From positions 1 through 64,000 of the forward strand of contig NZ_JAPNLE010000007.1 in NCBI RefSeq assembly GCF_026627925.1: a stretch of 64,000 bases of DNA. The letters are read 5' to 3'. The notes under the pieces were generated by a model. That model searched no databases. It was not told the origin of the DNA and was given only the letters and a program-made list of their open reading frames with translations. This document shows, piece by piece, positions 36,144-45,620 of the stretch. This DNA is from Cupriavidus sp. D39. GTDB lineage: Bacteria; Pseudomonadota; Gammaproteobacteria; Burkholderiales; Burkholderiaceae. The first letter of the stretch is position 1. Each line of letters opens with the position of its first letter. The position numbers and the translations under genes were made by a program.

Positions 36144-36491
36144 GTGGATGAGTCATCGGCAGGCCAATTTTCGGAGATCGAAGACAGGGTATTGTTGTGC
36201 ATATACTTGCTGTCGGACACGACTAAACCAGCGAAGCGCGAACTACATGACGATTGGGACTCCGCTCATACATGGTGCTCTCGCTATGTCCACGATGGGT
36301 TTACGTTAGGTGATGGTTCCGCGCAAGATCGATACCCGCCGCATCAAATCTACAAGATTAGGTGCGTCCCTGTGAAGCGCGTCACGGAGGGATTTTCGGA
36401 AAGTGAAACTCACGAGAATCTGGATGACCGCATCACTCATTTTGAAGATGACGACGGCCGCAGGATTGACATCTGGACTATGTCAGTGTGA
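36144..36491 (+). CDS. Unknown acidic protein
   Basis: A 115-residue product with a GTG start preceded by an almost perfect ribosome binding site (AAAGGAGG, 36130-36137). It is acidic and soluble (SEIEDRVLLCIYLLSDTTKP, HDDWDSAHTWCSRYVHDGF, HFEDDDGRRIDIWTMSV). Base composition is well below the GC of the neighbours, a sign of separate origin. It lies between two decayed genes. No family is recognised. Confidence 0.55.
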   Translation: MDESSAGQFSEIEDRVLLCIYLLSDTTKPAKRELHDDWDSAHTWCSRYVHDGFTLGDGSAQDRYPPHQIYKIRCVPVKRVTEGFSESETHENLDDRITHFEDDDGRRIDIWTMSV

Positions 36492-36565
36492 GTCGCTTGA
36501 ACTCTCCAATGAGAAACTTATCCCTCATTGAATCGTGCTTCTCGATTCAACGCCCCGACTACCTG

Positions 36566-37093
36566 TCAGATCGAGTGCTGGCCCATCTGCCGGTCCGTGA
36601 CCCCCGTTACGCCGAACCGGCGCACGTGCGCCTCATGGGCCACGCGAAAACGCACCGGAATCAGGTCCGCCAGAGGGCAGCCGATCATGTCCGCGGCGGC
36701 GTAGCCAAAAAGACGCTCCGCCGTGGGGTTGAACAACACGATGCGCTGCCCTTCGTCCACCGTGATGATCGCTTCCATTGACGAGCGGATGATCCCTGCC
36801 AGCCGGGCTTCGCTGCCCTGGGTACGCGCCAGGTTCTCTTCTGCGTCACGCCGCAGCCGCCGCAAGCGCACCAGCAGCAGGGACAGCATCACGGCCACGG
36901 CCAGTCCCCAGGCGCCTAGCATCGGCGCGGCCAAGCCGCCAGGCCGGGGGCAAGCGCGGTGATGAACCACAGTGCCAGCAGCATCAGCAGCACGAGCACG
37001 GCGCCGCCCGCCGCCAGTTCGCCAAGCGTGGTATGAAACGATGTCTTCGGCGCAGAAGGCAGATTCGGTGAAGGAGGCTCTTTGGTCGCCATG
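36566..37093 (-). pseudogene. N-terminal part of a PAS sensor kinase gene, decayed
   Basis: Starts MATKEPPSPNLPSAPKTSFH at 37093, with a membrane helix (GAVLVLLMLLALWFITALAP). After a shift near 36940 there is a second helix (GAWGLAVAVMLSLLLVRLRR), a short coiled coil and a PAS domain (IIRSSMEAIITVDEGQRIVL, FNPTAERLFGYAAADMIGCP). The frame stops after HVRRFGVTGVTDRQMG, where family members go on to a histidine kinase. The kinase part is absent. Confidence 0.65.
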
Positions 37094-37241
37094 GCAGGTC
37101 ACGGAGTGCTTCTGGATGCTCAGCAAGTCCTGCGGGGGACCGCCGGAGGCTCTGCCGTAAAGGTAGCCGATTTGCGCGAAATGCACACGCTAATTGTGAT
37201 GTGCTCATAATTTGGCGAGGAGGGAGCGGCTGGCGCCATCA

Positions 37242-37282
37242 GTCGGATAGCCGACGGCCCTTGTCAGGCTTTCCTGACAAGG
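37242..37282. promoter_or_regulatory. Two adjacent inverted repeats upstream of the pseudo-receiver gene
   Basis: GTCGG-ATAG-CCGAC at 37242-37255 and CCTTGTCAGG-CTTT-CCTGACAAGG at 37259-37282, the second with perfect 10-bp arms. They end 74 bases before the gene at 37357. They may be regulator sites or leader hairpins. Confidence 0.45.
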
Positions 37283-37356
37283 AGGTTCTCTTTCCGGACG
37301 ACACTCTCAGCCGCCCCTTCTTTCGAGAGGCCCCGCCATTCACCATACTCGGAAGC

Positions 37357-37788
37357 ATGAACCACCCGGCCCGCCCCGAACCCCTGACCGTACTGCTGCT
37401 CGAGGACTCTACCCTGATCGGGGCGCGGCAGACAAGGATGCTGAGATCGATCAAAGAGCTGGAACTGCTCGCCTTGGCCCGGGATCCGCGCGCGGCCCTG
37501 CTGGCAGCACAGATCCTCCTGCCCGATGTCGTCATTCTCAGCCTGAACCGGAATGAAAAATCCTGGCTGAACGTGCTGCAGGACCTGAAGCGGATGCGTC
37601 GCCACGCAACAGTGGTAGTGCTGAGCAACTGCTCGGTGCCGCCGATGCGCAGTGCCTACCTGCAGGCCGGTGCGTCGCTCTTTTTCGACAAGACCACGGA
37701 GTTCGACGCGTTGCGCCGCGCCCTGCTCCGCCTGGCTGCGGACAAGAGCGCGGCGACGGGTACGGTCCAGGAGTTCACAACAGCATAG
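37357..37788 (+). CDS. Response-regulator-like receiver protein lacking the phospho-acceptor
   Basis: A 143-residue single receiver domain: LTVLLLEDSTLIGARQTRML with the acidic pair, DVVILSLNRNEKSWLNVLQD, TVVVLSNCSVPPMRSAYLQA and ASLFFDKTTEFDALRRALLR with the conserved Lys. The Asp that normally follows VIL is Ser here, so it should not be phosphorylated in the usual way. The start at 37357 (MNHPARPEPLTVLLLED) is chosen because upstream codons are unrelated. It directly precedes the FNR-like regulator, about 100 bases apart on the same strand, and may modulate it. Confidence 0.75.
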   Translation: MNHPARPEPLTVLLLEDSTLIGARQTRMLRSIKELELLALARDPRAALLAAQILLPDVVILSLNRNEKSWLNVLQDLKRMRRHATVVVLSNCSVPPMRSAYLQAGASLFFDKTTEFDALRRALLRLAADKSAATGTVQEFTTA

Positions 37789-37889
37789 CCAGCGCGGGGC
37801 CTTTGTGCCTCGCTTGGTGCCGGCAGCGAGAGCGAACCACAACAGCGGCCAGCCGATCCGGCTGGGCGCAAGAGACAAAGGAAGCAACC

Positions 37890-38689
37890 ATGTCAGAGTA
37901 TCTGCAGCGGGCAACACCGGCAGCAATGCCTTTCGCCCCCTCGGTGCCGAAGTCCTTGAGCCTCTGTCCATGTACAGGGACACCGCCCCGCCTGCAAGTG
38001 TGCCCCGCAAGGCAAATTGCTCAAGCTGCGCAATGCGCGCCATCTGCATGGGTGGCAACCTGAACGACGCGGATCGCACCAGGCTGGATAGCGTGATCCA
38101 TAACTGGCGCATGGTGCGGCGCGGCGAAGCGCTCTATCGTGCCGGCGACGCGTTCCAGAGCATCTATGCCCTGCGTTCCGGATCGTTCAAGACGGTGGTG
38201 TCCCACCAGAACGGATGCGAGCAGACGACCGGCTTCTTCGTCACCGGCGAGACGCTCGGGCTCGACGGCATCTGCACCGAGCGGCACGCCTGTGACGCCA
38301 TCGCCCTGGAAGACAGCGCGGTATGCGTGATTCCCTTCCATCTGCTCGAAGCACTCTGCCGGGAAATGCGTTCGCTGCAACAGCATGTGCACCGGATGCT
38401 AAGTAGCGAAATCGTGCGCGAATCAGGCGTCATGCTCCTGCTCGCCAGCCTGTCCGCGGAGCAGCGCGTGGCGGCATTCCTGCTCAATATCTCGGCCCGC
38501 CAGCAGGCGCGCGGCTACTCCCGCCGCGAACTCACGCTGCGCATGACGCGCGAAGAGATCGGCAGCTACCTGGGCATGAAGCTCGAGACCGTCAGCCGCA
38601 CCTTGTCGCGCTTCCAGCGTGACGGCCTCATCGATGTCAAGGGAAAACGCGTGACCCTGATGGATCTTGACGCGCTGGACCGGATCTAG
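37890..38689 (+). pseudogene. fnr: FNR-type oxygen-responsive regulator (frameshift near the 5' end)
   Basis: A CRP/FNR family regulator. Cluster cysteines are NCSSCAMRAICMGG plus the later Cys in LEDSAVCVIPF, matching the four [4Fe-4S] ligands of E. coli FNR. Next come the cyclic-nucleotide-fold core (GEALYRAGDAFQSIYALRSG), the dimer helix and the DNA-recognition helix LGMKLETVSRTLSRFQRDGL with E..SR for TTGAT. The likely start MSEYLQRATPAAMPFAP at 37890 has an AAAGGAAGC site. It joins the main frame if one C is added to the C5 run 37936-37940. Otherwise an ATG at 37970 gives 239 residues. It is the obvious activator of the FNR boxes in this island. Confidence 0.85.
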
Positions 38690-38908
38690 GGTCCTGCAGT
38701 GGGGCTTGCATGGTGCGCTTGAGCAGCACCTGCATCGCCGCCAGCGAGCGGGTATTGGCGGCCATCTGCGCGGCGGCGGGCCTGCCGCGGCCCAAGACGT
38801 CGCATTCTCTCCCGCCGCCACCGCCGACGCAGCCATGGAAGTACTGGCCAGGGTCGCGCTGAGCGCGAGGGAGATGCGCCACTGCGTGGCCGTGCACGCG
38901 GTACTCAC
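38690..38908 (-). CDS. Possible small exported protein (doubtful)
   Basis: A minus-strand frame from a GTG at 38908 begins STACTATQWRISLALSATLA, like a signal peptide with a cut after AASAVAAG. About 45 codons in, the likely continuation (AAQMAANTRSLAAMQVLLKR) lies in another frame. It converges on the FNR-like gene and would run slightly into its 3' end. Evidence is only codon pattern and the signal-like start. Confidence 0.3.
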
Positions 38909-39068
38909 GGGCTGCGCCTACACGTAACAGCATGCAGTTGCCTCCGACATCGTCAATTGCGACACCATTGCCCATCCGACGAACGTGATTGCACTGACTG
39001 CGTCGCTGGCTGACGCGGTTGCTGCAATGGCGTCACGGTAAGTGCAAGCCCCGACCATTAGGGCCGGC

Positions 39069-39128
39069 TTGACGTGGGTCAGGAAACCCCGCGGTTCGGC
39101 TTGCGGCTGCAACGGTAGCGCATAGACT
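39069..39128 (+). promoter_or_regulatory. Possible FNR box and promoter before the DUF1488 gene
   Basis: TTGACGTGGGTCAG at 39069-39082. The best -10, TAGACT (39123-39128), is 40 bases further, so this would be class I spacing (about -60) rather than the class II spacing seen elsewhere. Confidence 0.45.
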
Positions 39129-39211
39129 GGCAGAGCAGAGAGCCGCTGCGCGCGCTTGCCGCTTTGTGCTTTTCCTTGCCCTGTCTTTTCTTCGCTCCGG
39201 GGGTCGATGCC

Positions 39212-39496
39212 ATGACCATCAAACAGATCTGTTTCCCCAAAGCCAGCCCCTCCTATTGCCCGGCCGATCTCTCTCTCGAATGTCCTGTCAGCGTGAACGG
39301 TACGCCGGCTAGCTACGCAATTACGGCCGAGGCACTGGAAGACCACTTTGGCGCGCGTTCGCACCGGCCGGAAGACCTGCTCCAGGCTTTTGAAGGACAT
39401 CGCGAGGATATCGAAGGCGTGGCGCGGCAGTTGTTCGAAATGACTGAGGCCCACAATATCGTGCTGCACAGCGGCCATTTCCGTTTCGTGATCTAG
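39212..39496 (+). CDS. DUF1488 family protein
   Basis: A 94-residue cytosolic protein starting MTIKQICFPKASPSYCPADL. The core SLECPVSVNGTPASYAITAE, then ALEDHFGARSHRPEDLLQAF and NIVLHSGHF, fits DUF1488, whose members are common in Burkholderiales. A possible FNR box lies 130 bases upstream. Function unknown. The start is the first ATG that fits the family length; upstream frame codons look non-coding. Confidence 0.75.
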   Translation: MTIKQICFPKASPSYCPADLSLECPVSVNGTPASYAITAEALEDHFGARSHRPEDLLQAFEGHREDIEGVARQLFEMTEAHNIVLHSGHFRFVI

Positions 39497-39756
39497 CGCG
39501 CGCCAACGCCCGCAAGGCTGGATCATGACCGGCATTGTCACGATCACGCTGAATTCCCGCCGTGGATGTGGCGTTACTGTACATCGGGATTGCCAGCAAG
39601 ACGCGCGAGAATTCTTCCGTTAGCGCGACATCCAGCGGGAGCGAGTTCCGGTTCATTTCAGCTTCGTGCTACCGGGTCCGACTGTCATCCAGGACGAATG
39701 GAAGCGTTGCCTCGGCCAGTGCGCGCGACACGCACTACCCCGAGCCCCCGACCACG

Positions 39757-42479
39757 ATGAGCATCCGTAACCTAGAACATCTGTTCCATCCGCGCTCGGT
39801 CGCGGTGATCGGCGCTTCCGCAAGACCGCACAGTGTAGGGGCCACAGTGTTCGCCAACCTCCATGCCGACGGTTTTGCCGGCCCGGTGCACGCGGTGAAC
39901 CCAAAGTACCGTGCACTGGATGGCCGGCCTTGCTACCGCTCCGTCGCCGCGCTGCCCGATACGCCTGAACTGGCGGTGATCTGCACGCCGCCCGACACGG
40001 TGCCGGGCCTGATCGCCGAACTGGGCGAACGCGGCACCCTGGCCGCCGTGGTCCTGACCGCGGGCATGGCGCGCCCGGCCGGCGCGAGCGGGCAAACGCG
40101 GCAGGATGCGATGCTCGGCGCCGCCAGGCCATATCGGCTGCGTATCCTCGGCCCCAACTGCGTGGGGCTGCTCGTACCAGGACTGGGGTTGAACGCCAGC
40201 TTTGCGCACGCGCCGCCCCTGCCCGGCAAGCTGGCCTTCGTCTCGCAGTCCGGCGCCCTGACCACGGCGGTGCTCGACTGGGCGAGATCGCGCCAGATCG
40301 GCTTTTCGCACTTCGTCTCGCTGGGGGACAGTGCCGACGTCGACCTGGCGGACATGCTCGACTATCTCGGCAGCGACCCGGGCACGCAGGCGATCCTGCT
40401 CTATGTGGAAGCGGTCAGGTCCGGCCGAAAATTCATGTCTGCCGCGCGCGCCGCTGCGCGGAACAAGCCAGTACTGATCATCAAGGCGGGCCGCGTTCCC
40501 GAAGGCGCGAAGGCGGCCACTTCGCATACCGGCGCGCTGGCCGGTGCCGACGATATCTATGACGCGGCGATACGCCGGGCCGGGATGCTGCGCGTGGATA
40601 CCACCGAGGAAATGTTCGACGCGGTTGAAACGCTCGCGCGGGCACGGCCACTAGCAGGCGGTCGGCTGGCGATCATGACCAACGGCGGTGGCGCGGGCGT
40701 CATGGCGACCGATGCGCTGATTCTTGGCGGCGGCCGGCTGGCCAGGCTGGGAGACAACACGTTGAAGCAGTTGGACGCGGTACTGCCGCCAACCTGGTCG
40801 CACGCCAATCCCGTCGACATCGTCGGGGATGCTCCCATCGAGCGTTACGTCGACACCTTGAAGCGACTTGCGGCAGACCCCAGCAGCGATGCCATCCTAA
40901 TGATCCACGCTCCCACCGCGATCGTGCCAAGCAGTGATATCGCCACTGCGCTGACCTGCGCCATCATGCCGGCCACGCCGTTGACGGCATCGCTCCCCAT
41001 CTTCACGAGCTGGCTCGGCGGCGACTCGGTGGCCCGCGCCCGCGACATCTGCCGGCACGCGGGCCTTCCCACCTACGACACGCCGGAACAGGCCGTGCGC
41101 GGCTTCCTGCAGGTTGTGGCCTATCGCCACAACCAGGAACTCCTGATGGAGACGCCACCATCGGTTCCGGCAGGCCCCGAGCCCGACAGCGAGCGGGCGC
41201 GACAGTGCATCCGCAACGCGCTCGCCGCCGGCCGTTCGATGCTGACCGAGCCCGAAGCCCGCACGGTCCTGACAGCCTATGGCATCCCTTTGGTAGAGAC
41301 CCGGACCGCTGCCGATATCGATACCGCCGTCGCCGCCGCCGAAGGCATCGGCTTTCCGGTTGTCGCCAAGATCCTGTCGCGGGACATTACGCACAAGTCC
41401 GATGTCGGCGGCGTGGCACTGGACCTGCAGTCTGCCACCCAGGTACGGCAGACCCTGGAGCACATGGAAGCCCGCATTCGCGGCGAACGGCCCGGGGCTC
41501 GCCTGGACGGCTTCACGGTACAGCGCATGATCAGCCGGCCGGGCGCTTTCGAATTGATCCTCGGCGCCGCCACCGATCCGGTGTTCGGCCCGGTGGTGCT
41601 GTTTGGCCACGGGGGCACCGCCGCCGAGCGTATCGCCGACCGCGCCATCGCCCTGCCGCCGCTGAACGTCAACCTGGCGAAGGATCTTGTCGGCCGCACG
41701 CGCGTTGCGAAGCTGCTTGCAGGCTATCGGGACCAGGCGCCGATCCGGCATGAGGCCCTGTACCAGGTCCTGATCCAACTGTCGCAACTGCTATGTGACC
41801 TGCCTGAAATCACCGAACTGGATATCAATCCGCTGCTGGCCGACAGCGCGGGCGTGCTGGCCCTGGACATGCGTATCAGCGTGGCCACGGCCACGCAGCC
41901 AGGCGCCGCCCGCCTTGCCATTCGCCCCTATCCCAAGGAACTGGAGGAGACTGTGACGTGGCACGGCGCACCGTTGCTGCTGCGCCCCGTGCATCCCGAA
42001 GACGAGCCCGCCTACCAGGCCTTCTTCGCCGCCATGACGCCGGAGGATATCCGCATGCGCTTTTTCTGCATGATCCGGCAACCGCCGCACAGCCAGCTCG
42101 CGCGCATGACCCAGATCGACTACGCCCGCGAAATGGCGTTCGTCGCGGTCGGTCCTGCGACCGGGGGCCGCCGCCCATCCTGGGCGAAGTACGGGCCGTG
42201 GCCGACCCCGACAACCTGCGCGCCGAGTTCGCCGTGGCGGTGCGCTCCGACTGCAAGCACCAGGGCATCGGCAGCTTGCTGCTGGGCAAAATGGTGGCCT
42301 ACTGCCGCGCACATGGCACGCGGGAACTGGTCGGCACCACGCTGGCCACCAACACGGCGATGCTCAGGCTCGCCGAAAGCAGCGGTATCCAGGTTCTGCG
42401 CACTGGCCGGCCGGCCAGCGAGGGCGTTGAACTCCGACTCCCGCTGGCAGCGCCCAACCCAGACGATGTGCGGTGGTGA
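39757..42479 (+). pseudogene. NDP-forming acyl-CoA synthetase fused to a GNAT acetyltransferase, one frameshift
   Basis: About 907 residues once corrected. Domains in order: CoA-binding Rossmann (FHPRSVAVIGASARPHSVGA), succinyl-CoA-ligase-like (FVSQSGALTTAVLDWARSR, then IIKAGRVPEGAKAATSHTGA with the phospho-His), ATP-grasp (GFPVVAKILSRDITHKSDVG), and a C-terminal GNAT domain (LRPVHPEDEPAYQAFFAAMT, then SDCKHQGIGSLLLGKMVAYC). The last piece lies in another frame; a missing G in the G-run 42163-42167 explains this. This layout is that of Pat/AcuA-type protein lysine acetyltransferases that control acetyl-CoA synthetase, and of ADP-forming acetate:CoA ligases. Start ATG 39757. Confidence 0.85.
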
Positions 42480-42631
42480 GTTCTATCGCATGCGTGCCGA
42501 CATGACGCGCGTGTAGGTCGCGCACGGCGAAGTGGTCGCCATTGCCATCGAGGGCGACTGGCCCGATGCCTGGCGCGAACCGCATGGTCCGGGGCAAGGG
42601 CAGCGACGACGCGTAGCGCGGACCTCTGGCA

Positions 42632-43879
42632 TCAGCCCCAGGAGATAACCATCAGGGCAGTGCACCAGGTCGCGGCGGCGGCCAGCACAAGCCCGCTGCC
42701 CACGCGACACGCGAAGGCGCGTCCACCTGCCGCGGCCACCACGATCTTGGTCATGGTGTTGGAGGAAAGTGCCGCCAGCACCGGCCAGACCGCAGCCTCG
42801 GGGGACAGTCGCCCGGCTGCTACTTGCGCCGCGACCGATACCGTCGCGGCGTGCGCGTCGGCAAATCCGCCGGCCACCGCAACGCCAAGCAGTAGCCCGG
42901 ACCCGGCCCATGCCCGCGCGGCGGCGTTTGCGAGCAACAGCAGCGCCATTAGCAGCACGAAGCCCGCCGCCACCCGCCAGTCCATGGACCGGCCGGCCGG
43001 TTGCGTGCCGTTCTGCGCGGCCGGTTCGCGGGCCGAGCGCCACAGCCAGGCGCCCGCGTAGAGGAGCATGGTGGCCAGCCCAGCGGTGAGGGGCAGTGCC
43101 AGTTCCCGGAATGCAGCCGCACTGGTGGCGGCAAGCAGCAACAGCATCTGCACGAAGGTGGCCACGCTGGAGAGCGAGGCGGACGCCACTGCCGCCTCGT
43201 GCGTGCCAGGTGCCTTGCGCACCATCGCCGCCATCGAACCGATCGTCGCCACACTGGAAATGAAGCCGCCGAACAATCCGGTCAGCGGCAGGCCAGCCTG
43301 TTCGCCGAACAGGCGCGTGGCGATATGCCCGCCCGCCCCCAACAGCATGACCAGCACAGCCACCAGCCAGAGCGTGCGCGGGTTCCAAGCATCGAACGGC
43401 CCCATATACCGGTCTGGCAGCAAGGGCCAGATCACGAGGGCGGCGGCGGCGAGCGTCAGGGCATCGCTCACCTCCTGCCGGGTCAGCGCATTGCGCACCA
43501 GCCGGTGCAGGGTAGCCTTGCCGTGCAGCAGGATTACAAGGACCGTGGCGATGCCGGCGGCTAGCGCAGGCTGTGAGACGGCGAGCGCGCCGAGCAGTAC
43601 CGTGCACAGCAGCGCAATCTCTGTGGTCAGCCCCGGGTCGCTGGCTGCGGTGTGGCGGTATCCCATGGCGGCCAGGGCGGCCACCGCCAGCAAGACCGCC
43701 GGCAGCAATCCGGCAATCGGCAGGAACGCGCCGAGCGCGCCGCACACGCTGGCAATGGCAAACGTGCGCAGGCCTGCGGAGGCCTCGGCGCCGTCCGGCG
43801 CCTGGCTGCGCTCCCGCTCAAGCCCGAACCCCAAACCGATAGCCAACGCGACGCAGAACACGACCACCGTTTGATTCAT
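42632..43879 (-). CDS. MgtC/SapB and DUF4010 family membrane protein
   Basis: A 415-residue inner-membrane protein of about 12 hydrophobic segments. The N-terminal MgtC-like part (VALAIGLGFGLERERSQAPD, GLRTFAIASVCGALGAF) is followed by the DUF4010 part (LTGLFGGFISSVATIGSMAA, LSSNTMTKIVVAAAGGRAFA). MgtC-type proteins act under magnesium limitation and acid stress. Here the gene is the last of the minus-strand operon that begins near 45416. With the MgtA-like ATPase at 12863 it points to divalent-cation control within the island. Confidence 0.85.
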   Translation of the reverse strand: MNQTVVVFCVALAIGLGFGLERERSQAPDGAEASAGLRTFAIASVCGALGAFLPIAGLLPAVLLAVAALAAMGYRHTAASDPGLTTEIALLCTVLLGALAVSQPALAAGIATVLVILLHGKATLHRLVRNALTRQEVSDALTLAAAALVIWPLLPDRYMGPFDAWNPRTLWLVAVLVMLLGAGGHIATRLFGEQAGLPLTGLFGGFISSVATIGSMAAMVRKAPGTHEAAVASASLSSVATFVQMLLLLAATSAAAFRELALPLTAGLATMLLYAGAWLWRSAREPAAQNGTQPAGRSMDWRVAAGFVLLMALLLLANAAARAWAGSGLLLGVAVAGGFADAHAATVSVAAQVAAGRLSPEAAVWPVLAALSSNTMTKIVVAAAGGRAFACRVGSGLVLAAAATWCTALMVISWG

Positions 43880-43972
43880 GCCGGGATTCCCTAGGCAACG
43901 AACAAGAGGTAAGAGCGCGAGAGCGAGTGCAATGCCAACGCCCGCCTTTCAGGCTGGACATGCAATCGGTGG

Positions 43973-44094
43973 GGGGATATGCCCATCGGCACGCCGCCGC
44001 GTGGGATAGCCAACACACGGGAATCGGTGTCAGCGTACTTGGAAAGCGCTTCGGCCAGCCGCGTGGCAGCTTCGTTCCTGACCTGGAAAGTCAT
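43973..44094 (-). pseudogene. 5' fragment of a phosphoribosyltransferase gene
   Basis: Starts MTFQVRNEAATRLAEALSKY after a GGGAGATGTT site. It has the first PRTase strand and loop (RVLAIPRGGVPMG) and then turns into unrelated sequence. Only the first 40 residues match the intact PRTase at 12061-12729. The rest of the gene has been deleted; DUF4010 follows about 90 bases later. Confidence 0.65.
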
Positions 44095-44144
44095 AACATC
44101 TCCCGTTGCCAGTTGACGCTTGGCATTTTTCAGGCTCGCGGTGT

Positions 44145-44648
44145 TCAATCGCGGTGCCAATGAACATGCAGGGTCTCATCGGCGTCGGGATAGTCGACTT
44201 CCAGCTTGCCCCGATACGCATGGTGCACGGCAGAGCCGATATCGCGTGCCAGGTGAAAGCCCGTGGTCGTAATGCTGACACGATCCTCCTGGGTCTGCGT
44301 GGCCATGATGCGCTCCATCGGATGGCTCTCCCTCATCAGGGTTTCGCGGTGCCGCACCAGCGCTAGAATCTCTTCCTGGTGCGCTATCTGGAACGCCCCA
44401 TCCAGCGTCACTTGCGCCGCGGGAACATGGTCGGCGACACGATGGCAGGCCGGGCACATCAGTGCCTTGGCGCCGGGCGGCACGGCCCGCCATTGCCAGC
44501 GTCCTTTCAGGAAGACCGCATGGCAAGTGGGACAGGATGCGACCGCAGGCGCCTGCACCGGCTGCTTGTAGGCATCGTGGTTGGGATCCTGGGGAAGCCG
44601 GTCCCAACGGGCCGGCCTGACTTGGCTGGAACGCTCACGTACTTTCAT
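44145..44648 (-). CDS. BCAM0308-like zinc-ribbon protein
   Basis: A 167-residue cytosolic protein. The first half is basic (VRERSSQVRPARWDRLPQDP) and carries two CxxC knuckles (ASCPTCHAVFLKGRWQWRAV, ALMCPACHRVADHVPA) that should bind zinc. The second half (AFQIAHQEEILALVRHRETL, TTTGFHLARDIGSAVHHAYR) is the rest of the family named after B. cenocepacia BCAM0308, itself from the low-oxygen-activated locus as far as I recall. It lies between DksA-like and PRTase genes in one operon. Function unknown; perhaps a ribosome- or RNA-binding factor. Confidence 0.8.
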   Translation of the reverse strand: MKVRERSSQVRPARWDRLPQDPNHDAYKQPVQAPAVASCPTCHAVFLKGRWQWRAVPPGAKALMCPACHRVADHVPAAQVTLDGAFQIAHQEEILALVRHRETLMRESHPMERIMATQTQEDRVSITTTGFHLARDIGSAVHHAYRGKLEVDYPDADETLHVHWHRD

Positions 44649-44747
44649 GTCAGACTCCTGAGATCGAATCCGGCGGCACCCACGCGGAGGACCTCCTGTA
44701 TTGCGGACTCACCTGGCGGGTCCGACCACGGGAAAGCCTGGCCATGC

Positions 44748-45128
44748 TCATCGCATACCGGTCGGCGTCCGCAACATGTGCTCGTGCTTGCGCTGGCATG
44801 GCGTGCAGCGCTTGGCCGTGGGATACGCTTGCAGACGCGGATAGGGGATAGGCTCGCCGCAGTCCAGGCACACGCCGCAGCTCAGCTCGGCGATCCGCTC
44901 ACGGGCCGCCGCTATGTCGGCCAGTTCCATACGGTAGTGTTCCGCCACGGCATCGTCCATGCGCTCTTCGGTGCCATGCCCGGCAAGATTCGCATCGTCG
45001 CTCGGTTCGCTTTCGGCGGACAGAGTGCGGGAAACGGCAGCAGCGTCCATCTGGCCGCGGATCCTCTGCTCTCTGCTGTCCAGCAAGGTGACCAGGCTGG
45101 ACAACTGCTCTTTGGTCAAATCGGACAT
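44748..45128 (-). CDS. TraR/DksA-family zinc-finger protein
   Basis: A 126-residue protein. The N-terminal coiled coil (LSSLVTLLDSREQRIRGQMD to YRMELADIAAARERIAELSC) ends in a four-cysteine zinc finger (GVCLDCGEPIPYPRLQAYPT, AKRCTPCQRKHEHML). DksA-type proteins enter the secondary channel of RNA polymerase and act with ppGpp. This would tie the island to growth arrest. Second gene of the minus-strand operon from the bidirectional FNR promoter at 45504-45571. Confidence 0.9.
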   Translation of the reverse strand: MSDLTKEQLSSLVTLLDSREQRIRGQMDAAAVSRTLSAESEPSDDANLAGHGTEERMDDAVAEHYRMELADIAAARERIAELSCGVCLDCGEPIPYPRLQAYPTAKRCTPCQRKHEHMLRTPTGMR

Positions 45129-45161
45129 CGGGGGCTCCCGGGCATGTAAAGGTGGATCCTC

Positions 45162-45416
45162 TCAATGCGGCGATGAGATCGGGCAAGCGGCTTGCGCAAG
45201 GTCAAGTGTCGCGATCCGGATCTTGTCGCCCTCAGCCGCATTGCGGGCAACGCCGGGCTCGTTAGGTACGGTGGCGTCTGCCCTGGGCTTGGGCGGCCGG
45301 AACCAATCCGGTCCCGACGCGCAGCCGGCGCAGAGCATGGCGGCAAGGCAGGCTGCAAGGCCACGCGAACGCGTGGAGCCGCCACCCAGACCCTCTTCAG
45401 AATTCCTCATTCTCAT
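45162..45416 (-). pseudogene. 5' remnant of an outer-membrane efflux lipoprotein gene
   Basis: Starts MRMRNSEEGLGGGSTRSRGL at 45416 after CGGGAGAG. It has a lipoprotein signal (LAACLAAMLCAGCASGPDWF) and the family's opening (PDWFRPPKPRADATVPNEP), like the OprM-type channel at 15569-17037 (GGCAVGPDFVRPDP). After some 60 residues it ends in unrelated codons. It is the first unit after the leftward FNR promoter. Confidence 0.5.
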
Positions 45417-45503
45417 CGCTACTCTCCCGTCGCAGGCGCATGGGCCGCCGGCAAGAAGTGCCCGCAGCGTCGCGCGCCGAACCTTCATTCCGCTTCAAGC
45501 TTC

Positions 45504-45571
45504 AATATAGGCGGGTGGCTGCCGGCCAACTTGATCCGCGTCAATCCAAATTCCGGCCACGTGCATAGCAT
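45504..45571. promoter_or_regulatory. Bidirectional FNR promoter built on one box
   Basis: One box, TTGATCCGCGTCAA (45531-45544). Rightward -10 TAGCAT (45566-45571) and leftward -10 TATATT (45509-45504) each lie exactly 21 bases from it. It would activate the gene at 45621 and the minus-strand operon. Confidence 0.75.
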
Positions 45572-45620
45572 GGGCATATGACCTGCCCGATCGGGGAGGC
45601 AGGCACCTGGAGAGCCCGGC

